Assembly: GCA_030272155.1 (NCBI GenBank)
Contig: CP126206.1
Span: 186,001 to 250,000, forward strand
Source: Tetradesmus obliquus
Lineage: Eukaryota; Chlorophyta; Chlorophyceae; Sphaeropleales; Scenedesmaceae
Direction: 5' to 3'
DNA length: 64,000 bases
The translations under genes were made by a program, and so were the position numbers. This document shows positions 35,374 through 47,476 of the stretch, in pieces. How positions within the stretch are numbered: position 1 is the first letter of the stretch; the number at the start of each line of letters is the position of its first letter. Below the pieces are notes generated by a model that saw only the letters and a list, made by a program, of their open reading frames with translations, searched no databases and had not been told where the DNA came from.

Positions 35374-36868
35374 ATGGTGCCAGCACCTCCCAAGCCCCGG
35401 GCGGTGCGAACATGCAGGACGGCGACAAGCGCAGGTGCCCTCAAACAGGTGAGCTCAAGGGCTCTCTGAGTGACACCCTGTGCACTGCTGGCTAGCCATC
35501 TTGCATGCAGCTGACAGCCACAATCCCTACATGCCATGCAGCAGCACAACAGCAGACTCAGCGCTGGTCTTTCCTGGGGTAGTCGCCAGCAGTGCCGCGG
35601 CGCTGCTTCCCGTCTCGGCACACACAAAGACTCCTCTTGCGGCTGCGCACCATGTTCCACAAATCTGGCAGCTTCAATACATCAGCCATGACAGATGCAG
35701 CTGTGATCTTCATAAAGGTGTTGTACAGGCCGTGCTGCAGGTCTCGCGGCTTCACATCAGCACCACCCAGCTGGCAGCTGTTATACAAGTAGTTGCGGAA
35801 GGCTGCTTTGAGGCTGCCAAATGCATGTTCAATGGGCTTGTTGAAATCTGGGGAGTAGGGTGCAAAGTGCAGCAGTTGATCTTCATTGATGCCACCTGCA
35901 ACCAACATCTGTAGGCCATCCTTCCCCAGGTGAACACTTGGGTTGTCAAAGATGTACAGCGGCGTAGTGCCGCGCTGCGCCTGCTGTTGGTTGGCTATGT
36001 CTTTGATCTCCATCATGCAGTGAACAAACTCCAGCTGAGTCATGCTCTTGGCCTGCTGGGTTGGTTTGTCCTTCAACTGCAGGTGCAAGAATTGCCGGAT
36101 TGGCAGCGCGCAGCCTTGTTAGCAGCGCAGGAGCGCAACGCAGCGGTGTGGATGGATGCGATGGGACGCTTCTACATCAGGCTCAGTGCAGACAAGGTCA
36201 GATACATCACCAAGTCTATGAGGGGGCAGAGATTGTTCTGGGGCTTGACTGGCTGCTTGCCAGGTGTGCAGCACTTCAAGTTCTGCGCGCCGCGTGCAGT
36301 CGCCACAGCAGCAGCGCTTCAGTGCAAGATGTGTGCATGTGTGCTGGCTGATATGGTTGGCACATGCATGGGCTACATGCACACAAGCGAGGAGCAGCTG
36401 GTGTGCATGCTGTACTGGTTAGGCACCAGCAGCAGTATGTGTGCTCAGGTAGCAGTGGACTGGTGGGATGGGCGGATTGATTTCCTCCATGCACAGCACA
36501 ACATGCTGATTCAAGCTGATGGCTCATGTCATGACAAGGGTTATTACAGCAGCAGCAGGCAGCTGGTGCTGGAGCGCGACTTTGAGTTCTGCGCTGCAGC
36601 ATATGACAACTGGCTGCAGCCAGGGGGCAGTGTGCTGCGCGTGAGCACGCGCGGATGTGACATGCACCAATCCTTGCACATTGGTTTCCAGCTTGCTGCT
36701 GCAGGTGGTGTCATTGTACTGTCACCAAGTTACTCTGCTGTTATGTTCACAGCAGAGGACGGGCAGCGCTGCAGCTTCACTACAGCACTAAAAAAAGCAC
36801 TGCGGGACTGTTACTACACAGTACAGCAGGGCTGGCATGTCTTTCAATGGCAGGCGCCTGCGCAGTAG
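35374..36868 (+). CDS. Putative nested nuclease, unit 7 (exons 35374-35448 and 36083-36868)
   Basis: It appears identical to the unit 1 copy; shared acceptor palindrome at 36077-36082. Confidence 0.5.
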
Positions 36869-37761
36869 CAGCGCACACTCACCATGTACGGTACATTGAG
36901 GTTGCCAACATGGTCCTTGTTGTCTGTTGTGCCGGTGACAAACTTGCAGTAGACGGGCCCGTGCACAGCGTTGACGGCGCAGACAAAGTGCAACTTGACC
37001 GGCTCTGCGTCCTTGCCCTTGCGCATCCATTTGCATGGCAGCACAGCATGCACGTTTTCATCGTGTGCATCACAATAGACCTTGACGGAGCCGCCTGCCA
37101 GGTCTGACATCCAGAATTTGCACTCATCAATGAAATATATGCGCTGCAGCATGTCGGGGTCACTTTGGTACTTCTGCCACAGCGCCGCAGCTGCTGCCTT
37201 TCGCCTTTGTTTCTGTATCTTTGTCAAGTCCAGCTTCACATCTATTCTCCTGCGCACCAGGTCGGGGTCAGCCCATTTCATGTACTTCAGCAGTCTCTTG
37301 GGTGTGATGTTGTAGTCAGTGCACAGCTGGCGCAGTGTGTCATTTTCCTGACATGCGACTTCGATTGAAGTCCACCACACGTGCACATCAACCTTTCTCT
37401 TTGATTCTGCAGATGGGTAGGCCTTTACCACCTTGCCAGCCTTGAATATTGTGCTGGCATGGAAGGCGACAGCATGTGGGACATTTGAGGGCCTGCCGCC
37501 ATGCTTGGGTGTAGCCACTGTGCCGTTTGCTGTGAAGTTCTTGTGATGAAGTTTGCAGAACCGGTTCAGGTCCCCGTGTACCTCCTTGGCGTAGTCAGGG
37601 TACTGCTCTCTGTAATAATATGCGGGCGTAAACTTTTCGTCAGCTGTGGTCAAAGCCATTATCACACACACCACCGCCGCCACCCTCATGGCCGTGGTGC
37701 TGCGGTTGCTCTTCCATCCTGAAGGGTGCTTGCGCACCATGGACAGCCCCCCTGCAGGCAT
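35558..37761 (-). CDS. DDE transposase, unit 7 (exons 36883-37761 and 35558-36076)
   Basis: It is an intact copy with the same protein and splice sites as unit 1. Confidence 0.8.
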
Positions 37762-37869
37762 GAATCCAAAACATATGGATATGTTAGCTGTGCTTCTAGC
37801 AGCAGTGTGAACAGAAGTAACTGGTCAGGTCAAACAACAGCCTGCGGCATCATGGAGTTTGACCGGTCT

Positions 37870-39016
37870 CAGCTGGGCATGGTACAAATGTAGCGAACAA
37901 GTGGCCTACATATATGAGTTTCATATGGTCTTTGAGTGCCCTTTCTATGCACCAGTCCGCGAGCGATTTGCTATGTTGTTCGAACCCTTCGGGGACTCGT
38001 CACAAACATGGGCTACTATTGCTGGTTGTCACCCAGCAGGCGATGACATGATCACTTTTATGAAGCAGGCACCTGCTTTGGTGGCCGCTTTTGTGCACTG
38101 CTGCTATCTGATGCGGTGTCACCCGGACACTGATCCTGAGGTCCTTCTGTCCTCTCAGGCTATTGCTCAAGCTATTGATGATGCTGATGAGTTTTTTTCT
38201 GCGTTGTCGTCTGACGGTTTGGACGATGATGAGTTGTTCTTCGATGTTTCCTCCCCCTATGAGCCTCTCGTTGGCTCCTGACTGGGGTTCCCACTCCTCG
38301 TTGAGTGGAGCATGTAATGTAATGTAATGTATGTAATATAAATGTCAAGCTTTCAACGACGAATCTAAATCAATTTGAGCTGTTAGCAGTGGCACAGTGT
38401 GCTGCAAGAAAAGTGCTAAAACACGTTGCCCTGAAGTGCCCCGACTCGGCTGTTACATATGTTAACTTGCGCTGTAGAGTGTTGCTGTGGGTGCTGCTGC
38501 CTGCAACATGTTTTGATGTGTAATGTAATTCTTCTGGGCTTCCCTTGCTGGCTGATCAGGCACTGCAGTTCTGGTGTGCCAAGTGCCCTGCCGCTGCTGT
38601 TGCGCTCTGCTGCTTGGCGCTGTGCGCTGCACATACAGTTTCAACTGTCATATCTGTTACATAGTGCGCAACACCGCTTCAGGCCCACCGGCAGCTGCTG
38701 CGCGCGTGCAGCTAGTGTGGCTGCACAGAGTTTGTTGAGGACTAGTATTCTACACAGTTTCCTGCAAACATCCTTCTTGTGTGATCAAGGCGAATTCTGG
38801 AGCTCAAAATTACTAGCAGTTTGGAGCTGCTGCTGCTGGCAGGTGAGGCCCTGCTGTGCAGTTGGGATGCAAGCAAACCAAAGCAGCAGCACTGGCAGCT
38901 GTGCCTTACTGTGCCTGCCACATACAGCAGGTTGCTATGCCAGCATGGCTGTCTGCTTGCAAGCTGTGTTGATTTGTTGCAAAATGCAGATGCTGCGTTT
39001 GTACCATGCCCAGCTG
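37870..39016 (+). mobile_element. 721-bp TIR segment, copy 6, interrupted by a LINE fragment
   Basis: Removing 37915-38340 restores a 721-bp segment. Its right end CCATGCCCAGCTG is followed by TAC, matching the TAC before the array's left end. Confidence 0.75.
37915..38340 (+). mobile_element. 5'-truncated LINE (non-LTR retrotransposon) 3' end
   Basis: A 426-bp insert encodes the extreme C-terminus of a non-LTR reverse transcriptase protein. EFHMVFECPFYAPVRERFAM is the Cys-rich post-RT signature seen in many LINE ORF2 proteins (H-x3-EC-P-x-Y then R-x-R). The frame runs to TGA at 38279-38281. The tail from about 38311 is a run of TGTAAT-type units, a 3' microsatellite as found on several algal LINEs. 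ATATA flanks both sides as a short candidate target-site duplication. It interrupts the last 721-bp segment, so it is younger than that segment. Confidence 0.75.
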
Positions 39017-39019
39017 TAC

Positions 39020-39100
39020 GCGCCAGGGGGCATCAGCAACTGCTGCACTGAGGGCCCAAAACATGACCAGTAAGCCAACCACCAGAAAAACCGTTTTCAT
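39020..39100 (-). CDS. Secreted coiled-coil protein, exon 1 (signal peptide)
   Basis: Twenty-seven codons read MKTVFLVVGLLVMFWALSAA followed by VADAPWR: a textbook signal peptide with a likely cleavage site after AVA. The exon ends directly before GTA, which is both the start of the present intron donor (GTACAG) and the target-site duplication of the array. The ancestral donor, recovered from the other side of the array, would be GTAACAG. An in-frame upstream extension exists on this strand, but the signal peptide argues for this start. Confidence 0.6.
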
Positions 39101-39970
39101 GTTGCTTTGCAGTGCACGTGGCATGGCCTGAACGGCTGCGGCTGAATCCGAAGCTGCAGCTGGTATCATGGTCACAACGCTCGTGTGTGCTGTTGTAGCT
39201 TGACGAGGTTTGTGAAAACCAACTTTGAGAGCCGCAAACACTGTATATGACTTTTTTTTACTCAGCCCGCGTAAGCAAGCAGCACCGACTACGGCGGACG
39301 ACATGGAAAAATATGATCGTGATTCGACCATGTCATGCATAGCTTTTTATCCATCGTACGACTTTAATAAAGGCACTACAAGCGTTCTGCAGGCTAGCAG
39401 CGAGACGGAGGATTGTCATGTCGTCTAACGTCTTCGGTCTTTCAGCTTTCTAAGAAAAAAACACGCCTTTTTATTTGAGTAGCACCTTCTGATCCAGATG
39501 CAACTCTCTGAATTTGGGCGCCTTTACTTCGTGCCTACGCATATGCGTGATTGTGACAAAGGCTGATCCACAGACTGTCCCCTGACTGTCCAGTGGGGGG
39601 TTTTGGGGGCATCCACAGCACCTGCAGTGGATGGGTGTAAGTGCGAGTAGCTTGAACGACTTGCAAGGCTGTGTGTGATGTAGCTGTTGGTTAAATATCA
39701 TTGTTTGTCCCGGCAGAGTTCGCGCTGGACCGTGTTCAGACCTGAACCGGCAGGTTGTCAGCCGTGGTCACCTTGACCCTCACAGTGACAATGCTCCCTT
39801 CCTGGAGCTTGTAAAATCGTGCACAACATACCATGATATCCTTCAAAGCTCGTTGTTTGTCGGATCACACGCGGCCGACAGGACAGCCACACCAGTCGAC
39901 TGAGGCGCACAGACGCACTATCACCTCAGTTCCTGCTGCCGTTAAGTGAATATTTGCTCTGCATTTGTGA
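39101..39970. other. Intergenic region between divergent genes
   Basis: This lies between the minus-strand secreted coiled-coil gene and the plus-strand CACTA-like gene and should contain both promoters. No TATA box, TIR or repeat was identified. Open frames here lack support. Confidence 0.4.
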
Positions 39971-42900
39971 ATGGGCGCGGATGATCTATGGAAGCAGGCT
40001 CAAGCTAATGCTGTAGCAGCTCGCACCAGTTACCTCACTTGCCCTAGATGCCATACCACGCACATCGGCGGTAAAAAGAAATTCAACAGGGAACATGGAG
40101 TCAGCAGGTGCACCCTCAAGGCACGGCAGGATGCAGCTGAGGCCATGGATGTTGATCCTGGTGGCCTGCAGCTGGTGGCTGATGGTGCTGGCCATGGCCA
40201 CACTGGTGCGTGTCGCTTTCGCTCTGTATTAGTTCTCCTTCTCTGTACAGTTCGTCTGACACACTGGTTCCTGCATCTTCATACCTGCAGATGCTTCAAT
40301 CAGTGACCAGCCTGCGCCAGCTGGAGGCCCAGTGGCCTTGGGCAGCCAGCTGCAGCACCAGCAGTCGCAGCAGTCTCCCACAGCAGACTCAACAGATTAT
40401 GCACAGGAGCAGGGGTTTCCAGTGGCGCCACCTGAAGACGACGTGTGGCACGATGCATCGGACCAGTGGGATGAAGCTGATGCTGCTGCTGGCGTGCCTG
40501 CTGCAGCAGAACTGCTGCAACGTGTGTTTCCTGCATCGCTGGCTACTGCAGCTGCAGCAGCAGCTGCTGCTGCAAATGAGGCTTTCTGGGCGAATGTACG
40601 CGTCCTGCCTCACTTACAGCAGGCAGGATACACCATGGACGACCTCAAGCAGATGTGGGGGGTAAGTTGCAAATCGTTCTGCTCTGCCTATCACGGCATA
40701 CAGCATTCCTGCAAGGATGGCGTCACTAGCTGCGAGCAGGTCTGCACCGCATGCCAGGGAATGATCGCCGCTTCACCGCCAGTAGCTCAAGCTATCGGCA
40801 TTTACTTCGACCTGCCACACTGCAACCAACACTGTTCGTCTGATGCCTGCAGGAAACCATGCTGCAGGCTTTACTTGACCAGCAGCAACCCAGTGACGCT
40901 GCACTGGCACAAGATGCAGCAGTAGCAGCAGCAGCAGCAGGGATATCCGATGGCGTCCAGGAAGGCTCTACCCTGCCTGATGCATTGGCAGGTCAGGGCT
41001 TTTCGGAGCAGCAGCAGCAGGTGGTGCAGCAGCTCCTGCTGCAGCAGCAGCAGCAGGAGCAGCAGCAGGAGCAGCAGCAGTATGATCCTGGAGACAGCGA
41101 TGACGCATGCAGCGATGCTGGCATAGAGATGAGTGTGCAAGACGAGGGCGAGTATGTCAGCATGGAAGATGAGGGAGAGTACGCAGAGGCTGCAGATGCA
41201 GCTTACGGCGATGCTGCTGAGCACAAACAGGGTACAGCTGACTGGTTCCGCGCCAACCTGACAGAGCCACTGTGGCAGGCAGGGGATGCAACTTCGCAGC
41301 TGCTCATACACCAGGCAGTCTTCATGCTCATGGCCTGGAAGGCTGACAACTGCGTGCATGATAACGCCTTCGCACAGCTGCTGGGCATGCTGGCAACGCT
41401 GTTCCTGCCTGCGGTGAGTCAAAGATTGTAGGGTAGTGTTCACTGCCAGGTTCATTGTCTGCTGCAACAGCAGTGCGCATGTGTTTGCTATTCTGGCTGG
41501 CATATGCGTGGCAGCAACAGCGATGATGTGGCCATCCAGCTCAATTGCGAGGTGTGCAATGCCAGTTGGCTTGCCAGGCGGCAATTGCCATGCTCTTCAT
41601 CTCAGTGCTGTTGTCTTCGATCTGCTCCTGCCGTTGCACATGCTGCTGCCGCTCGCTTTTGTCATGTTTGCAGGGCAACCGTCTGCCGCCATCCTTCTAC
41701 CTTATGAAGCAGATCATGGACGTGCGCGACATCAGCTCCATCGAGTGGCACTCATGTGAGGCTGGCTGCACTGGCTGGGAGCCCACCCCCAAGGCAGAAT
41801 GGCACAAGCACAAGGACGACTGCTGCCCTAAGTGCAACGGCCGGCGCTTCAAGAGCGTGCTGGGCAAGGACGTGCCTGTGCGGGTACGTTGGCACGAAGT
41901 ATTTTTTCACCTGAGCAACTTTTATTGTGACGCGCCACCACCCTGGTGGCTTATACACGTGTTGGTAAAGCATGCATGCCCCACCAGCCTGCATTTGGGT
42001 TCCAAAGTGTGATAAGCTCGGTTGCTGCATATGCGCGCAGTTGTCCTGGCATAACACGTGCAGTTGCATATCAACACTGCATCATAGACTCCATGCATGC
42101 TGCCGCAGCCGAGAAGCTCATATCAATCCATCCCCCTGCCGCCCTTGTATCTGTTCGCTGCCTCTGCAGCGCTTCTGGTTTGTTGCGCCTGAAGATAGCA
42201 TCAAGGAGCTGTTTGCAGACCCTGCGTTTGTGAAGGCCCTCCTTGAGGCCAGGGTGGTGAACGTCGGATCATTTGCTGACAGCGAGGAGTTCAGGCGGCT
42301 GAACAAGGCCGTGGGAGGCGTGTTGAGCAGCAGCGAACACGGCATCATTGAGCTTGGCTTTGACTTTGCTCAACCGTACAACTTCCTGCAGCACTCCACT
42401 GGCTTCATGTTCATGCGGTGAGCACTGAAATAGCGCGTCTGGCAGAGAGCTCTGTTTACAAGTAATGAACTGCATTGTCATCTGTCTTGCAATACGTGCT
42501 GACCACTAAATATCATCGCCCATGCACTGCTCTTGCCTGCTGCAGGTACGGCAGCCTGCCCAACGGTGGCTCTGCGCGGCGAGAGTGGCACAAGCTGGTG
42601 CTCTGCATTGAGGGCCCCACGGAGCCGTCGGTGCTGGACGCCTTCCTGCAGCCGGTGGTGCGCAGCTTGGAGAGGCTGGCACCTGCCCAGCCGCCACGCG
42701 CTGAACAGGCACAGCAGGACGCCACTGCAGCAGCAGCAGCACCAGCAGCAGCCGTGGCAGCGGATGGCGCATCTGTCCCACCAGCGCCAGCTGCTCCACA
42801 GGGTCAGCAGCAGCAATCATCACCATCAGCAGCAGCAGCAGCAGCAGCAGCAGCTGTGCCGGATGGCGCGTTTGCCCCACCAGCGCCAGTGGCTTCACAG

Positions 42901-45728
42901 GGTCAGCAGCAGCAAGCAGCAGCACCAGCAGCAGCAGCGGCTGCTGCATCAGCAGCCGCACCCCTTTTTGCGCAACAGGCAGAAGCAGCTGGTGATGCGG
43001 CAACGCCAGGTAATGATAAGCAGCCCCACAAACAGAAGCAGCTGAGCAGCACCAGCACCAGCAGCGTCTGTGCAGCGACAGCTTTTGTGCAGCAGCAGCA
43101 GCAGCAGCAGCAGACCGCTATTAAGGTTGAGTGCGCTGATCCCGCTTATCAACAGTGTCATGCCGCGTATTGCATCCCCTCATGTCCATGAGGTTGGCAA
43201 AGCCGCTGCCTCAGCACATTCCTGCCATGTGTGCCTTGTCCCACTCTTGTAACCAACACGATCTGCCGTGCACTGCTGCCCTGTCGTGTGTCTCATGCGG
43301 TGCCTTTCTTGCAGAGCATGGCATCATGGTCACGCCCGCCGTCAGAGACAGCTCAGGTGCCATCATTTTGGGCGCAGCCTTCCTGCACTTTGCAGTCCTG
43401 GGCGGCATCTATGCTGACTCCGCGGCAGCAGCCGCGCTCAGGTACAGCATCAAGAGCTTCACTGCTTACTTCTCGTGTGCGTTCTGCAAGCTGGTTGGCA
43501 CCATGTGTGATGGCACAGTGCGCTTCTGCGGCTACATCAAGCCAGTGCTCACACCTGCTGGTGCTGGCCAGGGCCGCAGCTATCAGATGGGGGCTCAAGA
43601 CGGGCGGCTGCTGTCGGACCTTGAACAGCGGGCGCAAGCAACAGCTGCTGCTTTCAATCGCGCGCGCGGCTTTGAACCACCGCACGGCAACCGCTTCAAG
43701 GGGTTCAGCCCACTGCTGCGCCTGTACTGGGTCAGGGTCAGTAGCTTGTTTGTTGTTCCCTTCAGCCATGCGTTCCATCTGGGCATCTTCAAGGGACTGA
43801 TCAGCTCGATGTTCGCCAAGGAGTCAAAGCAGCAGGTGCGCGGTGACACATGCCAGTGACGGCTGCATGGCTATGCGGTGTGCAATTGTCTTGCAGGATT
43901 CGCACTGACGTGTCTGCCAGGGTCAGCAGAGCAGAGCGCTTATAGCTGTGACGCAACATGCAGTAGCACGCAGCGCGTGGGGTTTACGCAGCATGCAGGT
44001 GGTAAGACCACAACACCGCTCTACAGTGAGCAGCAGTTCGCTTGCTGTGCCTTTCCTGCGTGACATGTGTGCCGCAAGCGTCGATATGCTGTCCATTCTG
44101 TATTCCTACAACTCTGATGCACTGGTTAATGCATCACTGTGCTGCGCTCGACCTGGCATGCGCATGCGCTTGACAATTGTTGCCGCTGCTGTCCTCTGCT
44201 TCACTATTGCATGTTGCGCTGCAACCAGGATGGCACTGCTGCAGCAAATTTGCTGCGCATCTCCAACGATGCCAGGCATGTGATGCGCGGCCGCCTTGAC
44301 AACATGCAGCTGCATCCCAACTTCAACAGGAAGTGCCGCAGCCCCTTCACCTGCAACGCATCTTGGCAGATGGAGGAGTGCGCGCGGCAGCTGCAGTGTT
44401 TCTTGCCCCTGCTGTTCAGGCCAGTGCGCACCGCGAATGGCCAGGTGACGGAGGTCCTGGACAACAAACTGGCCAAGCAGGCGTTTGGCCACCTCAAGCG
44501 CTTTGCTGCCCTTCACCTGGGTCACGTGCAGTACGCAACACGCCCAGAGTACATCGCAGCAGCTGTGCAAGCGAACGAAGAGCTACTGGCTTTTGCCAGG
44601 CTGATGGAGAAGGTGTGTGGCTGCAAGCAGTGTTAGTTGTTTTTGGTGGTTTTTGGGGTGGGCAACTGGCTCATAACATGTGAGCTGTCGACTTGCATTT
44701 GTCAGCCGCTTGTGTCGTGGTGCAAGCCAACGCAATGCCTAACTTAGTAGCTGCTGTGACACAATGTTTGACCTTGTTGTCACACTACTGATGTGTGCCT
44801 GACCAATTTCTGCTTGCAGGAAACCAAGGGCGCCGCCTGCACGTACAACCTCCACCTCCTGACGTGCCAGCTGCTGATGCAGGCTCTGCAGCGAGGCTCG
44901 ACCTACGATCAGTTTGAGCAGTGGGTTGAGCGCCTGATCGGCGACATCAAGCAGCGCGTCAAGCTCCGCACGCACGCAGATCCGGAGAAGACCATGATGG
45001 GAGATGACATGCTCAGGCGTGCCCTGCAGCAGTGGCGGGTTCAGTTCCCTGAGGTGCAAACGTGGCAGGAGCGCAGAGGCCAGACAGCGCGGGAGCGGCT
45101 GAGCTTGTTTGACCCAGTCGGCGCGCTGCTGGGCAGCCGCCAGGCAGCTAGCAGCGATGCGTGGTGCGCAGCAGTCCAGGCTGCTGCAAAGAACGCTGTG
45201 CAGTGCAATGTGGATGCAGTTGGTGGTGTTGCCGAGCAGCAGCTGTGGTTAGGTGCCTGGGATCGCATTGGTGTGGCAGCGTACAAGGAGGCGCTGCTGC
45301 CGGGTGGCTTCTATGCTACTAGCACTGCGTACACTCGCTCGCGCAGCAGGGACGGCGGCTTTGTGCTGGTGCCCTTCAGCAGCGGGTCCGAGACACGGCC
45401 CTGGGTGGGGCGTGTCACCTGGTACCTGCAGCTGATGTTACCTGATGATGCTGTGCAGCAGTCCGTGCGTGGCGGTGTGCTGTTCTTTGCGCTGTGTGAT
45501 CTCCTGCCATACCTGCGGCCTTTTGAGGATGCAGACATCTGCGGCAGCGACAGCATGATCCTGTTTGGCAGGGATAAGGGTGAAAGGGAGCAGACCTTCC
45601 AACACCTCAACTACCCTGTGATGCTGAACCAGCTGCACGCACCTCTGTTCAGGCAGGGGTACCAGGCAGACGGCCAGACATGGTGGGCATTTGTCCCCTT
45701 GACGTTCAAGACAGGTGGCAAGCGCTGA
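39971..45728 (+). CDS. CACTA/Plavaka (Tnp2)-like transposase, nine exons
   Basis: Nine exons give one 1300-aa frame with every junction GT-AG and in phase: 39971-40205, 40291-40661, 40853-41413, 41674-41883, 42170-42417, 42546-43009, 43315-43835, 44229-44612, 44820-45728. The N-terminus has a C-x2-C-x14-H-x4-C finger (C24, C27, H42, C47); exon 4 has further Cys pairs (CEAGC, CCPKC). The order IIELGFDFAQPYNFLQHST, RYGSLP, EWHKLVLCIEGPTEPSVLDA, FLHFAVLGGIYADSAA, SCAFCKL, VVPFSHAFHLGIFKGLI and CTYNLHLLTCQLLMQA follows the layout of Tnp2/Transposase_21 proteins: DG-x-NPF-type motif, NLP, aC-x2-C, D-x-MH-like, TYNxHxL. Gln and Ala runs (exons 3 and 6) are probably linkers. A domesticated gene is possible because no terminal inverted repeats were found around it. 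Confidence 0.65.
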
Positions 45729-46040
45729 AGAAGCGTATCCAGCGCTGTACAAGCGCAGCCGGGCCATGTTTTGTTGTTGTTGTGTGTTTGACTGGATTCA
45801 TCTTGAGTGACAAGTGTTGAGCTGTGTTTCCTGTGTTGTGGATTTGTTTTGGCGTGACGTGTTTGTATTAGGTGCCAACCTAGCTAGGTGGTTTGGTGTA
45901 GGATAGCGATGATGCGGTGAAGTGCAGCCACCATTGTGTTGAAGACTGATCAGCACTAGTGCATCATCTGAACGTTGTGACAAGATGGATGCCATGGAGA
46001 GCAACCTTGTTCACACGCAAAGCAGCTGTATGCTGTCGTA
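45729..46040. other. 3' flank of the CACTA-like gene
   Basis: It is T- and G-rich and presumably includes the 3' UTR. No TGTAA signal was found within the first 230 bp after the stop. No gene is supported. Confidence 0.35.
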
Positions 46041-46790
46041 ACTGTGCGGTCCCTGCATGCATATGACGGCAACACAGTGCTTGCAGTGGCCTGGCGCATT
46101 TGCGGCACATTAAAGTCAGCAATGAAAACATGAATGCATCGCCGGCGACCACGTTTCACACTATGCAGTTCGTCGTCTGCAGCTTATATGCCAGCAGCCA
46201 CGGTGGCGAGGGGGCCTACCTTCTAGATGTGAGTACGCAATATGTTGCATTGATGCTGTCGCGATCTGCTATGTGTTTCCTGCAACTCATAATAGCTTAT
46301 CCTACTGCGCCAGCTGCTGGGCGATAGATGCAGCATGCAGCATGCATGCTTGAAGCATATGCAGCCAGTGCATTGCCTACAGTGGCCTGGCACATCTGCG
46401 GCATCAGACAAGCTGCAAGTGAAAACAACCATGCGGTAGCCACATTTCAAACCGCCTGCAGCGCACCTGTTAGAACGATCGCGCCTGTTAGATCATCACC
46501 ATGGCATGCACGACAGCAGACAAGCATCCAGCGAGACTGCGCGCTTGCTGAGCGTGCTCAGCGGCAGGCCCAATACGACAGGCATCAACAACAAGCACAC
46601 AGCAGACGGCTGCGCTTCAACACATCTCCACATGCAGGACAGCAGACAAGCATGCAGCGCCCCTGCGGCTGTGCGCTTGCTGTGCGTGTGCGGGGCAGGC
46701 CCAACACCGCAGGCTTCAAAAAACGTGCACACAGCAGGGTTGGCGCATGTAGCACTGGATTTGTTACCTTGTGACATTTGACGGCCACAT
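46041..46790. repeat. Degenerate satellite block, left of the Gypsy element
   Basis: Units of about 250-300 bp can be aligned on GCAGTGGCCTGGC-CATCTGCGGCA (near 46080 and 46378), followed by GCCTGCAGCGCACC, CATGCACGACAGCAGACAAGC and a GCGCTTGCTG..GCGGCAGGCCCAA segment (near 46510 and 46630). The same unit occurs at 53880-55640. Confidence 0.65.
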
Positions 46791-47476
46791 CGTCTGCACA
46801 CGCTTGACAGCGTTGCAACATACTTCCTTTCTCTTCTTCACACCTGCCAACTCACGGCATTTCATAACCTGTAGCTGTAACTGTTACGCTGACTCAGCAT
46901 AACACTGTTATAACAGCTGAACCTAGCAGCGCAGTGCCTCAGGCTGACTCTTATATCACAGCAGGCGTACACACAGAAGCTGCAACACCTTTCCATCCTT
47001 ACTCTGGCTGTGGTATATCACAAAGCTTCAGTGAAGTCTATCAGTCAGCGCTGTGTGTAGCCTACACCTTCACCCCCTCCCAAAAGAGAAGACTGAGGCA
47101 CAAGCAAGCCATCACAAGCCAACACTATCGCAAACCAACCGACATGCAAAGCAAGCATAAACAAGCCTGCAACAAGCACACAGCCACACCAACCAGGGAC
47201 ATGCAGATGCAGCACAGCGGTGGCAACAATCCGCACTCACATGAGCCAGTAACCAAGCACCACTCAAAACAGCAGAAACTCGAACAAACACCCAACAGTG
47301 TTTCACTGCGAGTGTGCTGGCTATAGGCAAGCACCGAGCATGGCATGTGTTACTCAGGGTTCAGCAACCACAGAGCAGTGCACAGCAACAGCAGAGCGCT
47401 GCAAATCACAGACTACATTATGTAGCACTGGATTTGTTACCACCGCTGCGAGCATGTAAGCTGCAGCCCTCCAAAC
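46791..47476. other. Region between satellite and Pol stop; candidate 3' LTR territory
   Basis: No gene is supported. A 22-bp direct repeat (46747-46768 and 47420-47441, starting ATGTAGCACTGG) brackets most of this stretch, and 47393-47417 is repeated at 53852-53876 on the other side of the Gypsy ORFs. These may be LTR remnants, but no full LTR pair could be aligned by eye. Confidence 0.35.

Larger units (their letters stand above)
34311..37869. mobile_element. Transposon body, copy 7
   Basis: This is the last full-length body; it is followed by a 721-bp segment carrying a LINE fragment. Confidence 0.8.
9347..39016. mobile_element. Tandem transposon array: seven 3559-bp bodies and six 721-bp TIR segments
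   Basis: The order is 721, body, CAG, body, CAG, body, 721, body, then an inverted block (721, body, 721), body, 721, body, and 721 with a LINE insert. Body starts are spaced 3562 bp where the 721-bp segment is missing and 4280 bp where it is present. Copies appear almost identical by eye. The outermost ends are CAGCTGGGCATGG and its complement, flanked on both sides by TAC (9344-9346 and 39017-39019), a candidate 3-bp target-site duplication. The array lies at the exon-intron edge of the secreted coiled-coil gene. Amplification by unequal exchange between direct 721-bp repeats would explain the layout. Assembly of such an array needs independent confirmation. Confidence 0.85.

Noticed and set aside
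40910-43130. CAG/GCA runs as a CRISPR-like or satellite array
   Set aside because: They are in-frame Gln/Ala codon runs inside exons and vary irregularly. There are no spacers and the genome is eukaryotic.
43737-43765. Intron in CACTA-like exon 7 (GTCAGT to CCCTTCAG)
   Set aside because: It would be only 29 bp, and the sequence reads through in frame as VSSLFVVPFSHAFH, which carries a family-like motif.
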